From Endomychus coccineus (Eukaryota > Arthropoda > Insecta > Coleoptera > Endomychidae), in contig OY294067.1 in assembly GCA_958510875.1 (NCBI GenBank), positions 104,266,010 through 104,330,009 on the forward strand: DNA of 64,000 nucleotides, given 5' to 3'. Each line of letters opens with the position of its first letter. The stretch's first letter is position 1. Of this stretch, positions 34,296-43,919 are shown piece by piece. The notes below the pieces were generated by a model. That model ran no database searches. It was not told the origin of the DNA and saw nothing but the letters and a program-made list of their open reading frames with translations. Position numbers and translations under genes: made by a program.

Positions 34296-34650
34296 AAGTC
34301 CCTTATCGGAAAAATGGAAGTGTCCAAATTAGTTCTCACTCGCGCAAATTTTAAATCATCAATTAAATCAAAGTTGTAAATTCCAACATTTCTCCTTGTA
34401 TAATTAATGGCTTCGTTTACAGCGATATTTTACTATAACCATCCTTGAAACGACTTAAAGCCTTAATAGGATCTGAATCAAAGGTATCTGCTGTTTTCAC
34501 TAAAAAAGAGATAAACTCAGTACTCAGTACAAGAAATAAGTGACTCCTATATGAGTGAACCGGTACAATTAAATCAAAGAAGTAAATGAGAAATTATGAG
34601 GATAATGACTTCAGTTCTGACAATAAGCTGGGAACCTTTCTAAGGAAAAA

Positions 34651-36067
34651 TCAGGGCGTCGTATCGGAAAAATTCTTTTTGCATGATGTTCTGTGGCCGA
34701 CGGGGTTCATTCCTAAACTCTAAATTGACCCTATTTTCAACCCCTTTTTTAAGATAATTTTGAATTTATAAAAAAATGAGTTTTTGGGTAGCTGAACACG
34801 AATTCGAGGTCATTTCCCTAAAAACTCATTCAATTAGCTGAAAATCAGGGAAATTTCGTAATTTTCATACAAAATTGCGCATTTTCCCCACGGTTATCGT
34901 TTTGTTCATATTAAATGTTGACAGTCGCGTATTTCGATCCTAAGTAGACCACAACTAGAAAAATTCGCGGAAAACTGTGTAAAACCTGAAAAGAAAATTT
35001 TTCCACGTCATTGAAATTATCATGTGATAAGTCGCTATAGGGGTTTTTGTGGTCGCTGATTACGAATTTGATAATTAATGAAATGATAAATATCATTTTC
35101 CGGAAAAACTGAGAAATTTATTTCATGAATTCTCATTTTTTTTAATGTAATTTTTTGAGTGTTATGTTGTTTAGCATTTGTGTTTTCGATGTGCACATGA
35201 AATTACAAAAATTAAAACTAATGTGAAAAAAACAATTGTTTGAGAATTCCCGAAATGAAAGAAAATTACAAGAAAAATACTCTAACGACATTGAAATTAT
35301 CGTGTGATAAGTCGCTATAGAGGTTTTTCTGGTCGATATTCACGAATTTGACGTTTGAAAATAACATTGGGATTATGTGGAAAATGAAGGAACAATAAAA
35401 AAATACAAGCATCTTTGTTTTAATTTATACAAGTTTGTAACTGTTTATTTAAAGCTACAATATTGAAATTTGTAATTTCCTTTGATTTTTGTAATTTAAC
35501 ATGCACATCGAAAACACATATACTAATCAACAAAACACTCAAAAAGTTACATTTAAGAAAAATAAGAATTCATAAAAAAAATTTCTTTTTTTTTCTGGAA
35601 AATGATATTTTTCAATTTTGAATTATCAAATTCGTAATCAGTGACCACAAAAACCCCTAAAACGACATATTACATGGTAATTTCAATGACATGGAAAAAA
35701 AATTTCCAGTTTTTCCACAGTTTTCCGTTAATTTTCCTACTTTTGGTCTACCTTGAATCGAAATACGCGACTGCCAACATCTTTTATGTATAAAACGATA
35801 ATCGCCTGAAAAATGCGCAATTTTGTAAGAAAATTACGGTATTCCCCTGATTTTCAGCACATTGAATGAGTTTTCGGGGAAAATGACCAGCGATGCAAAA
35901 AACCCAGTTTCTTATAAATTCAAAATTATCTTTAAAAAAGGGTTGAACATAGGGTTAATTTAGCGTTTAGGGGTGAATGGGAGGTCCTGTTCACTTAGCT
36001 CAACCCTTACGTCGCGTCGGTCACGGAACATCTTGCAAAAAGAATTTTTCTGATTCGAAGCCCTGCT
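34651..36067. mobile_element. 1.4-kb foldback element
   Basis: The left end CAGGGCGTCGTATCGGAAAA is matched in inverse by the right end near 36030-36067 (CTGATTCGAAGCCCTG). The arms of about 560 bp (34651-35215 and 35495-36067) pair throughout, with many small differences. The roughly 280-bp centre holds a direct repeat of part of the arm (CATTGAAATTATCGTGTGATAAGTCGCTATAG at 35290, matching 35018; the full block is longer than can be quoted). There is no transposase. The differences between arms indicate age. Confidence 0.8.
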
Positions 36068-36266
36068 TTTTTTTCAGAAAGTCGGCAGAATTCCTCAGCT
36101 TATTGACTGAACTAATTAACGCGTAAGGCCTTTCGATATCGGCGATCGATCTCACGCCGTGTTTGTAATACTGCCGCAAGAGCTTGTGACATACGTTTCC
36201 AATATACAGTCTGATTGCTATGCTAGCTAACAAAATAATATTTGTTACTACAAATAAAACCGTCAC
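36021..36266 (-). CDS. 81-aa frame of doubtful reality
   Basis: It starts MTVLFVVTNIILLASIAI, a hydrophobic N-terminus that could be a signal or anchor. The C-terminal third, however, overlaps the foldback arm, and the region just upstream encodes a transposase relic in the same strand direction. I do not recognise it and consider it most likely non-coding. Confidence 0.12.
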   Translation of the reverse strand: MTVLFVVTNIILLASIAIRLYIGNVCHKLLRQYYKHGVRSIADIERPYALISSVNKLRNSADFLKKKQGFESEKFFLQDVP

Positions 36267-36272
36267 ACTATT

Positions 36273-36380
36273 TCAGTAGCAATCCAGCTTCTCGACTAGC
36301 TCTCGATGAATTGACATCATAGCAAGGGATGCTAGTTCGTCTGACATTGTAGACCTTATACATGTTTTCAATATGCGCAA
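36273..36380 (-). pseudogene. hAT transposase C-terminal (dimerisation) relic
   Basis: One minus-strand frame reads CIRSTMSDELASLAMMSIHR then ELVEKLD before a stop at 36275-36273. The pattern LRSTM.(Q/D)ERL..LAL.SIHRE is characteristic of the C-terminal dimerisation region of hAT transposases and their domesticated relatives. Only about 30 codons are recognisable and no other hAT domain is seen nearby. Confidence 0.55.
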
Positions 36381-36399
36381 TTTCCACATTTCCAGTGAG

Positions 36400-37430
36400 G
36401 GGTAACTCTCCCCCTACTTTTATACAGGCAACCTATGTCCTCTTCTACTCTACAGATTTATGTCAAATATTTTCAAATTCCTTGTAGCAAACTCTGAAAA
36501 AATACTGTATATTTCCAAATTATCTGGAGATTTTAGGTTTATTCTCAATTTATGAATGAGCTTTTCGCTCCGCAACATAATATAGATGTGTAGTGTTGAG
36601 CTGGTTGTAGATTTATCGTTCAAATTATATTTGTACATGACATATTTCACTATCATTTGAAGTAAATTCTTGTTATAACAAGCACAACATTTCTTAATTG
36701 TAAGTTCTCTTTTCAGAATGATTTATATATGTATGAAGCTTGAGAATGTCGAGCCAAACTGAAAGCAGGTCAAACGTAAACAACCAAGGGCCTCACAACA
36801 AAAGGCCGGTTATCCTCATATATCCCACTGGTAAGTGAATAACAGAAACTTTAAGATTGTGAGGTATATCACACATTTGTAAAAGGTCGGACGCTTCGAA
36901 TATAAATCGCCTTTTTCATTGACTATTCAGTTGAAAATTTTTAAGAAATGTTAATCAGAAAACGATTCGGTAACACAAAATGGGTATTGACAAATTAAAT
37001 ACATGGTTTTGTCTTTCCGTTGTTTCCCATTTGCTTGTAACATTGTCACTTCGCGTGTTAGGCAAAAACATCTAAGCAGACCTATTTTAGTATGGTTGAA
37101 TTAACACGAGGTCCATTCTTGTCCTTAATAATGATTCATTCAGAGCTAGATATCCATGTAGCCATGCCAAATAAACTGTGAAATCATGTTCCTATTGTAA
37201 ATACCTATATACAATAAATAGAACATCTACTTCTTAATAAATTGTACTGTCTGATTTAAAAATGAATAAAACAGGAAAGTTCGTATTACAAATGTTTGAA
37301 AGGACTTCTTATTGACCTACGAGAATTTGTAAAGTGCTCTAATATGTGGTTGGTTGTCATTTTCTGAAAATACACATAGACGGTTACGCATATCATGACT
37401 CACTTTCAGATGCAATTTTAAATTAAATAA
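36400..37430. other. No recognisable gene
   Basis: Short frames without motifs. I see nothing I can name. Confidence 0.4.
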
Positions 37431-37783
37431 TATTCGTAGATCACTAACTTCCCTCACCCGTAGGAACCGAAAATATATTGCAAATGATTAGAAATAAATA
37501 AAGACGTAGAAATATGTCAAATAATAGCCTATGTCATTACATTGAAAATTTCACACCTCTACTTTTTAACTTTTTTTGCCTTAATTTTGACTAGTTACCA
37601 TGACAACTTAAAAAATTTCCGGAAATTTTTTCGTGGCGCCACGATATTTAAGTGGACATTTTTTGACAGTTGAAAAAGTAAATACCTTTAGTTAACTAAA
37701 ATTACCAAATGGCGATAGACTGAGCTAGTACCCATCTGAGTTTCAGCATTTGGTTTAACTAAAGTTGGTAATTTTTTTTTTAT

Positions 37784-38404
37784 TTAACGAAATATGGCGG
37801 ATATACTTACCAATATGATTTTTTTAGAATTTACTTCATGTTGAACTAATATCTTCATTGGTAAATCTCTAATGATATCAACTAATAAGCAAAATAATAA
37901 CGAAATACATTTAATTATTATAGGTTTTATTAATATTAAAAACACCATTATTATAAATGTTTGTGGGCTGGTTTGAATCTGGGTACTTTCTGTTTTATTT
38001 TGCATTGTGCTCTGATCATGATTAAACTTGCTAGTACTTGATGATGTTCTCCTCATGGATTCAATCATCTGATGATGTTCAACGTCCAATTGTAAGTAAA
38101 GTTTGATTGACTGACTATTACTGTGTCCAGTAATTTTAATGAGCTGTTGTTCACCAACTCCTTTCTTGGCCAAATCCGAAACAGCTGTTGCTCTGGCAGA
38201 ATGATTAGTTATTTTTACTTTTTTAGTGTCAATTCCTATATCAGAGGCTGCTGATTTAAACCATGAAGATACAATGTTCTTACCAACTGGGCTATTCTTG
38301 TACCATCCTTTCGAATTGGGTTGACTCCAGTACGGATTTGATGTTAAAAATAATCTGTCGGTCTGAATAAGATTTCCCCCTTTTTCCATCAACTTCTTAA
38401 ACAA
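37784..38404 (-). pseudogene. Crypton tyrosine recombinase, catalytic C-terminal part
   Basis: The enzyme class cuts and rejoins DNA through a tyrosine, without target duplication. This 206-aa frame shows NHSARATAVSDLAKKG (His68-x-x-Arg71), IKITGHSNSQ (His94) and Tyr103 in SIKLYLQLD, the HxxR...H...Y order of tyrosine recombinases. The match to Crypton/KIAA1958-like proteins is strong by eye. It is in the same frame as 38414-38788: the two are separated only by a TGA at 38416-38414, after NPQM, where relatives have Cys before P(I/V)R. The tail after residue 130 is Ser/Thr-rich, then strongly hydrophobic (IIMVFLILIKPIII). That is unusual and may be read-through of non-coding sequence. Confidence 0.8.
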
Positions 38405-38413
38405 ACGAATCGG

Positions 38414-38788
38414 TCACATTTGTGGATTGTCGAAATTTGAAATCAACCATTTACTATCCGACAGTTTTTTAGAACCACTTTGTGTGGTTTTAGAGAATAT
38501 TGGATTATATTCTATCCAACTTTTTGGGTTTCCGAAATTATCAGTTTCTTCTTTAAAGTATTGGATACACGCAGAATATTCTTCCCCTCCTCTCCATGCC
38601 AGCTCATGTGAAACTATGTGAAAAAATTTAAGCTGCAATCCATCTGGAGTATTTTCATCCCACAATTCAATAATTTTTTTGTATTCGTCACTGGTTAAGG
38701 CTGCAGCACTCACTTTTCTTTTTAATGGGTCTCTCTGTAATTTTTTGCGCTTAGCATCGCGTGCAGGTCTGGCGGTCGCAAATTCCAC
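38414..38788 (-). pseudogene. Crypton recombinase, N-terminal half of catalytic domain
   Basis: This 124-aa frame starts with basic RPARDAKRKKLQRD and contains LAWRGGEEYSACIQYF, whose Arg66 is a candidate for the first catalytic arginine of the tyrosine recombinase fold. SKTTQSGSKKLSDSKWLISN follows before the TGA. Upstream, after a one-base shift, the same strand continues with FKDYRESVVQVLWNSTAK (about 38840-38900), including one more in-frame stop. The next exon-like frame is 38916-39098. Function as for the downstream part. Confidence 0.75.
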
Positions 38789-38915
38789 ATTAGAAAACGG
38801 ATTAAATTTTATTTTATATTTTTCGTAATAAATTTCTTGTTACTGCTTAGCAGTAGAGTTCCACAACACTTGGACCACACTTTCCCTATAATCTTTAAAA
38901 TTTTTCTTTTTCATA

Positions 38916-39098
38916 TTAAATGCCGTAGTCCTCCAGTATAGTAGCCAGCTGTACTACACTTATACACTCATGAATATTATACAACTTTTCGTCACAAAAT
39001 TCAACAAACTGTTTCCTTACATTTGATTTTCGGGTGTTATCTGGTGCTATATCTTGAATTTCTTGGCTAAGTTGATTTTCTTTACCAAATCGCGACAT
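38916..39098 (-). pseudogene. Crypton recombinase, N-terminal segment
   Basis: A 60-aa frame begins MSRFGKENQLSQEIQDIAPD, followed by KQFVEFCDEKLY and VVQLATILEDYGI. It lies directly upstream of the recombinase pieces on the same strand, and I take it as the N-terminus of the same protein, one frameshift away. No catalytic residue is expected here. Confidence 0.55.
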
Positions 39099-39469
39099 TT
39101 CGCTATACAGTTATTAAACTCAACGTAATACAGACGTTTTAAACTAGTAATTAGGTATTAAGCTTTGTGACAAAACCGGTTAAACAAAAATGACAAATCA
39201 ACATATGTCAAAAACAACAATACCCTGGCCAACTTGACAAGCAGTGAAATTAATTTAAAATGTTAGATTGGATTAATAATTTTTTTCCAAATTATGGTGT
39301 GAAATTTTCTTTCCGAATACCACGCAAGTTTAAATTATTCCTGGAAATTTTCTTTCGGGCACGAATATTTTAAGAATATATTTCCAGAAATAATTTAAGC
39401 TCTTGTGATATTATAAGTGAAAATTCATTCGAATTGACAACACAATTATGTTCTTAACAAGGGTTAATA

Positions 39470-40440
39470 TTAGAACCTTTATTGCATCATTATATATACG
39501 AATGAATTACCCGCGGTTTCCACTACTGTTTCACTCACCTTCTGGGGGTTAAATGTATGATTTTGATATACATCAAACAGCTTTTGTCCATGTACTTCGT
39601 CCGCCGAAACAGCTGTGATGATTTAGAAACAACTGAATACGTGGAATGACATCTCATTATACTTTATGTAATTGAAAGTTTAATCGAATTGACACGATAT
39701 GTGTTTTAAAGCTATGTTTTATACCTACTCATCTGATATATTGTCATCGTGAATTTTTTGATTCAGTAGCACATAATAGTAAATAAGGTACAGCTGGGTT
39801 CTATTACAATCGATAAAGATCACCTACTTGGAGGTTCTTCAATTCATTCCCTCTCTATTTTGGATTTCGATGCTGGGTATGTATGGTTTCAAATATGCCA
39901 AAGACGTTTTCATTTAATGTGATTCATTGACTATTTGTTGTTAACAATTGTCCATCATCTATTTAAAAGGGTGGGCGGCACATTTTGTTCGATACTTAAT
40001 GTTGATAATGATTCTTCCTCATTCGAATCTTTCAATTTAAGTGAACTAAATATTTTCTTAACACGGTTTAAAGTACACACATTTCATAATTACTTCTTCA
40101 CTCTTTTCAGGTATACAATTTTTCAGTTCTATTTCATTCTTACTTAATTTTCTACTGTTACGGGTCTGTAGCACATTATACCCTATCTAGTCCTTCAGGC
40201 ATACTTATTCAGCTGTAAACACACAATATTCACTGATAGGTATTGAATAATTCCATATCCCTAACGGATTTCAATAATTTCATTATTGTCTGCGTGTAAA
40301 CTGAATGTGTTTGCTATTCGCTATTCAAAATTGTTTAAAATCCAATTCTTTTTTAATTAAAATTCCTTTTAATTCCTTTAAGAAATTTTGACCTATAATT
40401 CTTTCAGTAAAAGAATTGAATATGAAAAATCTGTGTTCTA
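39470..40440. other. No recognisable gene
   Basis: The frame 39935-40147 has no motif. I see nothing I can name. Confidence 0.4.
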
Positions 40441-40902
40441 GCTGCTCTTTATCTAGATCTCTATGTATCTAACTCCTATAACTTCTAATGACATTATTAA
40501 TTCAATAGCATCATTAAAAAATAAAACAGTGCCCCCTGATTGGATAGCATCTCTTTCGTAATAATTGAAATGATTCTTCATACTTGTAGGTATCATTAAA
40601 CCCTTCAAATACATTTTTAAGTTGATATTTGAAACTTCTATTATCACTGAAGCATTTAAAAAGCGATTGTAATTCTCATACACAAATCGCGTACTGAAAA
40701 TCTTATTGCAACAATCGTCCCATCAGTCTTATCAATAATTTTTGTAGAATTTTCGAGAAATGTTCGAAAAAAAGAACAATTAGTTACTTTAATAAGTTCA
40801 ATATTTTTTCGAACAATAGTTTGGATTTTGAGATAATTTAAGCAAACAAACTTCATCGCAAATAGTTTTAATAATAATCAATACACAATTATTGCTCTAT
40901 TT

Positions 40903-41181
40903 ATGGACTTAGCTCAGGACTTCGACACGGTCCCACATAGAGAATTATTAAATATACTCTCTAGCTATGGAATCAGGAGAAAGACGAACACTTTAATAAA
41001 AAACTATTTAGAAAAAAGGTGTCAAATAGTTGAAATTAACGGTACTGTGAGTGATCCATTGGCATTTAATATAGGAGTTCCACAGGGTACAGTACTTTCC
41101 CTAGTTTATAACCACACACTCTGCAATCGCAATATAAAGGATAAAATAATATCCTATGCAGATGATTTTGATTTTCTCTGA
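40903..41181 (+). pseudogene. LINE reverse transcriptase palm fragment
   Basis: The 92-aa frame contains MDLAQDFDTVPHRELLNIL (first catalytic Asp in FxDLxxAFD form), GVPQGTVLS and IISYADDFDFL with an intact YADD. It breaks at a stop soon after. This is the catalytic core of a Jockey-type enzyme and is better conserved here than in the LINE at 4416-6690, whose second palm Asp is lost. Confidence 0.8.
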
Positions 41182-41389
41182 TCCATCATGGGATCTTGTA
41201 AGTGAAAGGGCTTGCGAAGGACTCAAAACAATAAAAACTATGCTCAATGCTCTTGGATTAACAATTAACTTAACAATAACTAACTACATTCTCTATAAGC
41301 AACCATTCCCGGTCAAATTTTAATTACCTATAACTTAATACTACTGAATATATTTATGGAACTAATACAATTAAATATCTAGGTATATA

Positions 41390-42327
41390 CCGGGATATCA
41401 AAAATTATCTTGGTCAAGGGTGGTTGTGGAATCTAAAACGTGTGTCTCACTTTACGTTTGAAATAATTATGTCACTGTCACACTGACATCATCAATAACC
41501 TACAAATTTCCTACCTATTTATTTCAGTTGTAAAACAATAATGAACTACAAATTATGAAATAAGTATGTAAACTTTGAACCTTTTCAGAGGTCGTGATAG
41601 CCACAATCCGGGTCAAAAACTGTTTTGAAATAGTTAATTTTCCATAAATCGAATGACGTTCACGTGAGAAACCCGTAGCACGCGAGTTAGAAAAGTGCCT
41701 AATACGACTTCACGACGACTTTTCGCGTGCCGTTTTCGCTCCATGTAGTTAGATTCAGTATCGGACCTTGCTCGACGGCCCTTCTTTTTTCGGTGAATTT
41801 CCATTAAATAGGAAAATTTAATTGAAACAGTTTGAGCTATTCTCAGATCTCAGCTATGCGCGTCTAACGTGCGACGTACTAAGGGGAATTTTCTCGCGAA
41901 TAAAATATATACGAAGCGGGTAAAAGCTAGCGGCCCATAGCCAAAAACACGCCAGTCGCACGGGGCAAGAAACGGCCCCAAATTAACAAGACCGAGGTAA
42001 AATGTATAAACTCTAACTTACGCGCAGCGAGCTCCTCGAGGCATACGTCAAAATAATTTCGTTCGTAGCTAATTACATAGGATGTCTGGCGTTCATACAA
42101 TTATGTTTTTAGATCATTCGAACCTTCTAATTTCGATAGGCCATGTGAAAATTCCGGAGTCCAAAGCGCTAAAGACTTCTGAGTGTTACAATACTCGTAT
42201 AAAATTGCGAAATTTCGCACTTTAGAAACTTCAAATTAATTATGACATAATTATTTCAAACGTAAAGTAAGACACACGTTTTAGATTCCACAACCACCCT
42301 TGACCAAGATAATTTTTGATATCCCGG
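41390..42327. mobile_element. 938-bp non-autonomous element, 85-bp TIRs, TA duplication
   Basis: It starts CCGGGATATCAAAAATTATC and ends with the exact inverse; the terminal inverted repeats are 85 bp with one mismatch. TA lies on both sides (41388-41389 and 42328-42329). Removing the element and one TA reconnects the LINE frame. The interior is GC-richer than anything nearby, with no transposase and only short frames. A TA target and long TIRs suggest mobilisation by a Tc1/mariner-class enzyme. Confidence 0.9.
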
Positions 42328-42631
42328 TATGTTGATAAGTATCTCAAATGGGACCATCATATCATTCATCTGAGTAAAAAGATTGAACAACTAACACATA
42401 AATTTTACTTACTAAGGGATATACTATAAAATGATTCACTTATAACAGTTTACAAACCTTTGGTGGAGTCATCAATCCGTTATGGTATAATCATATGGGG
42501 CGGGTTGTATAATAAGTCATTAGAAATTTTAATATTGGTCACAATTACATTTTAAAAGTTATTAAACACAAATATAAATTATTTCCTACTTACCATTTAT
42601 ACTCGGAAGAAATTTTAAATGTGAACAACTT

Positions 42632-42874
42632 GTGTACCCATTCTGTAAGTTTTTCCACCAACAAGAGAAATATAAAAGTCACACGTATCATACACATTTA
42701 ACTAGGAATACTGCAAATAAACAAATCAGCATCCCCATATGTACCAAATCCAAAACACAAAGAACATTCCTATATCTTGCGGTAAAATGCTATAACTTGC
42801 TCCCTATTAATATTAAAATAATTTCTAATATTAAACACTTTTCTAAAACTTCTAAACATTTATTCATTTCTTAA
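42632..42874 (+). pseudogene. LINE ORF2 C-terminal fragment
   Basis: This frame includes HTYHTHLTRNTANKQISIPI and AVKCYNLLPINIKIISN, matching the C-terminal (H.YNTR...P......Y.(N/S)LP..IK) region of Jockey/CR1 LINEs. It belongs to the LINE that starts near 40480. Confidence 0.7.
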
Positions 42875-43199
42875 AACCAAAAAATGTTTTTTTTCTGACT
42901 GAGAGGATAAAGAGGAAAACTATTTTTGTTATTAGCTTTGATTCAATTTGATTTCAAATGTATTATGGATATATCACAATTAGAAATTTAATACTTACGT
43001 AATTTTAATTTTATTTTTATTTTATTTTCAATAACAACATCTGTTCATTTACTTACACATACAAAAGTTACTTTATTGTAACATTTAGGTGTAACTCATT
43101 ATTCACATGAGATATATTATTGTATTATGATAATTAGTTTTTAAATTTGATATTTATTTGATTTGATTGATTGATATACAAATGCTAATGTATATTTAA

Positions 43200-43246
43200 A
43201 ATGAAATGAAATAAATGAAACAAATGAAATGAAATGAAATGAAATC
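43200..43246. repeat. GAAAT short tandem repeat
   Basis: A run of AAATG/AAATGAAAT units, probably the 3' tail of the preceding LINE. Confidence 0.7.
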
Positions 43247-43635
43247 TAATTTTAAATATAGGTACACATCGTTCAGATAAAATATTTCCTTCTATATTCA
43301 TATTTACTGTACACAGAAAAGCGAGCACCTTGAATCGACTTAATATTTTAATTTCATATACATATTTTTTCAATTTTACGTTCATACCTGATCTCATGTA
43401 AATATGATTCTTCAATATCTCGTAAGTTCGATGATGTAGACGAACTTGAAACTGGAAATTCGTTCGTTTTCTGTTGACCGTTCGTGTTATTAAAATGGTA
43501 AATGCGATTTATGGTTTTATAATTTCCTTGATAATTATGCCGAGCGAATTGTTGCTTCTGTGAAGTGATTCGCGTTTGTCATTACCTGACCTAATTCTAC
43601 TGTTTCAGTAGAATTTCTATTCTGCTGAGTTTGAT

Positions 43636-43914
43636 TTGCATTGTGTAATAATCTGGAAGGCTGGTATTTGGGAGCAAGTTATTGAACTTATTTATGATGT
43701 TATTACCAAATTCAGCTCAGATATTACTAGGTTATGTATTCTTATTGTTCCCTCAGGTCAAAGCCCTATGGGATCCTATGAGGCTACGGAGAGTGAAAAC
43801 CTTATTGTAACTATTGCTATGATAGCTACTCTTTTATGCAACACGAGGGTTGCGGAGATAGAAGAATGCAGGGTACACTGCGAGAAGTGCCCTGTCGTTG
43901 GTAGTATGGTTTAA
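43636..43914 (+). CDS. Unrecognised 92-aa frame
   Basis: Not recognised. The frame is open for 92 codons with slightly higher GC than its flanks. It contains five cysteines clustered in the last third (LLCNTRVAEIEECRVHCEKC). A TE gag or zinc-binding remnant, or a host exon, is possible. No neighbours support either. Confidence 0.2.
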   Translation: MHCVIIWKAGIWEQVIELIYDVITKFSSDITRLCILIVPSGQSPMGSYEATESENLIVTIAMIATLLCNTRVAEIEECRVHCEKCPVVGSMV

Positions 43915-43919
43915 AATTA

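Larger units (their letters stand above)
37543..39417 (-). mobile_element. Crypton copy B: tyrosine-recombinase DNA transposon
   Basis: The minus strand runs from CTTATAATATCACAAGAGC (39411 downward) to GGTGTGAAATTTTCA (to 37543). Coding pieces of a Crypton-type tyrosine recombinase lie between. The flanking sequence is a dispersed repeat whose uninterrupted form is at 23265-23500. Comparison shows that only TGAAAA (plus strand) is present at both junctions (37543-37548 and 39418-39423). There are no long terminal inverted repeats, as expected for Cryptons. Near the 3' end, palindromes GTGGCGCCAC and AAAAATTTCCGGAAATTTTT are present that are missing from copy A. Confidence 0.85.
40480..43246 (+). 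mobile_element. LINE (Jockey-like) split by a 938-bp DNA element
   Basis: Plus-strand reverse transcriptase pieces run from about 40490 (SIASLKNKTVPPDWIASL) through RPISLINNFCRIFEKC (40715-40765) to an open frame at 40903-41181. After further decay comes TIKYLGIY at 41366-41389. The 938-bp insertion follows, and then VDKYLKWDHHIIHLSKKIEQ (42330-42390) and LVESSIRYGIIIWGGLYN. The 3' region after 42874 ends at a GAAAT-type repeat (43200-43246) that may be its tail. The endonuclease and ORF1 are missing, so this is a 5'-truncated copy. Confidence 0.75.
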
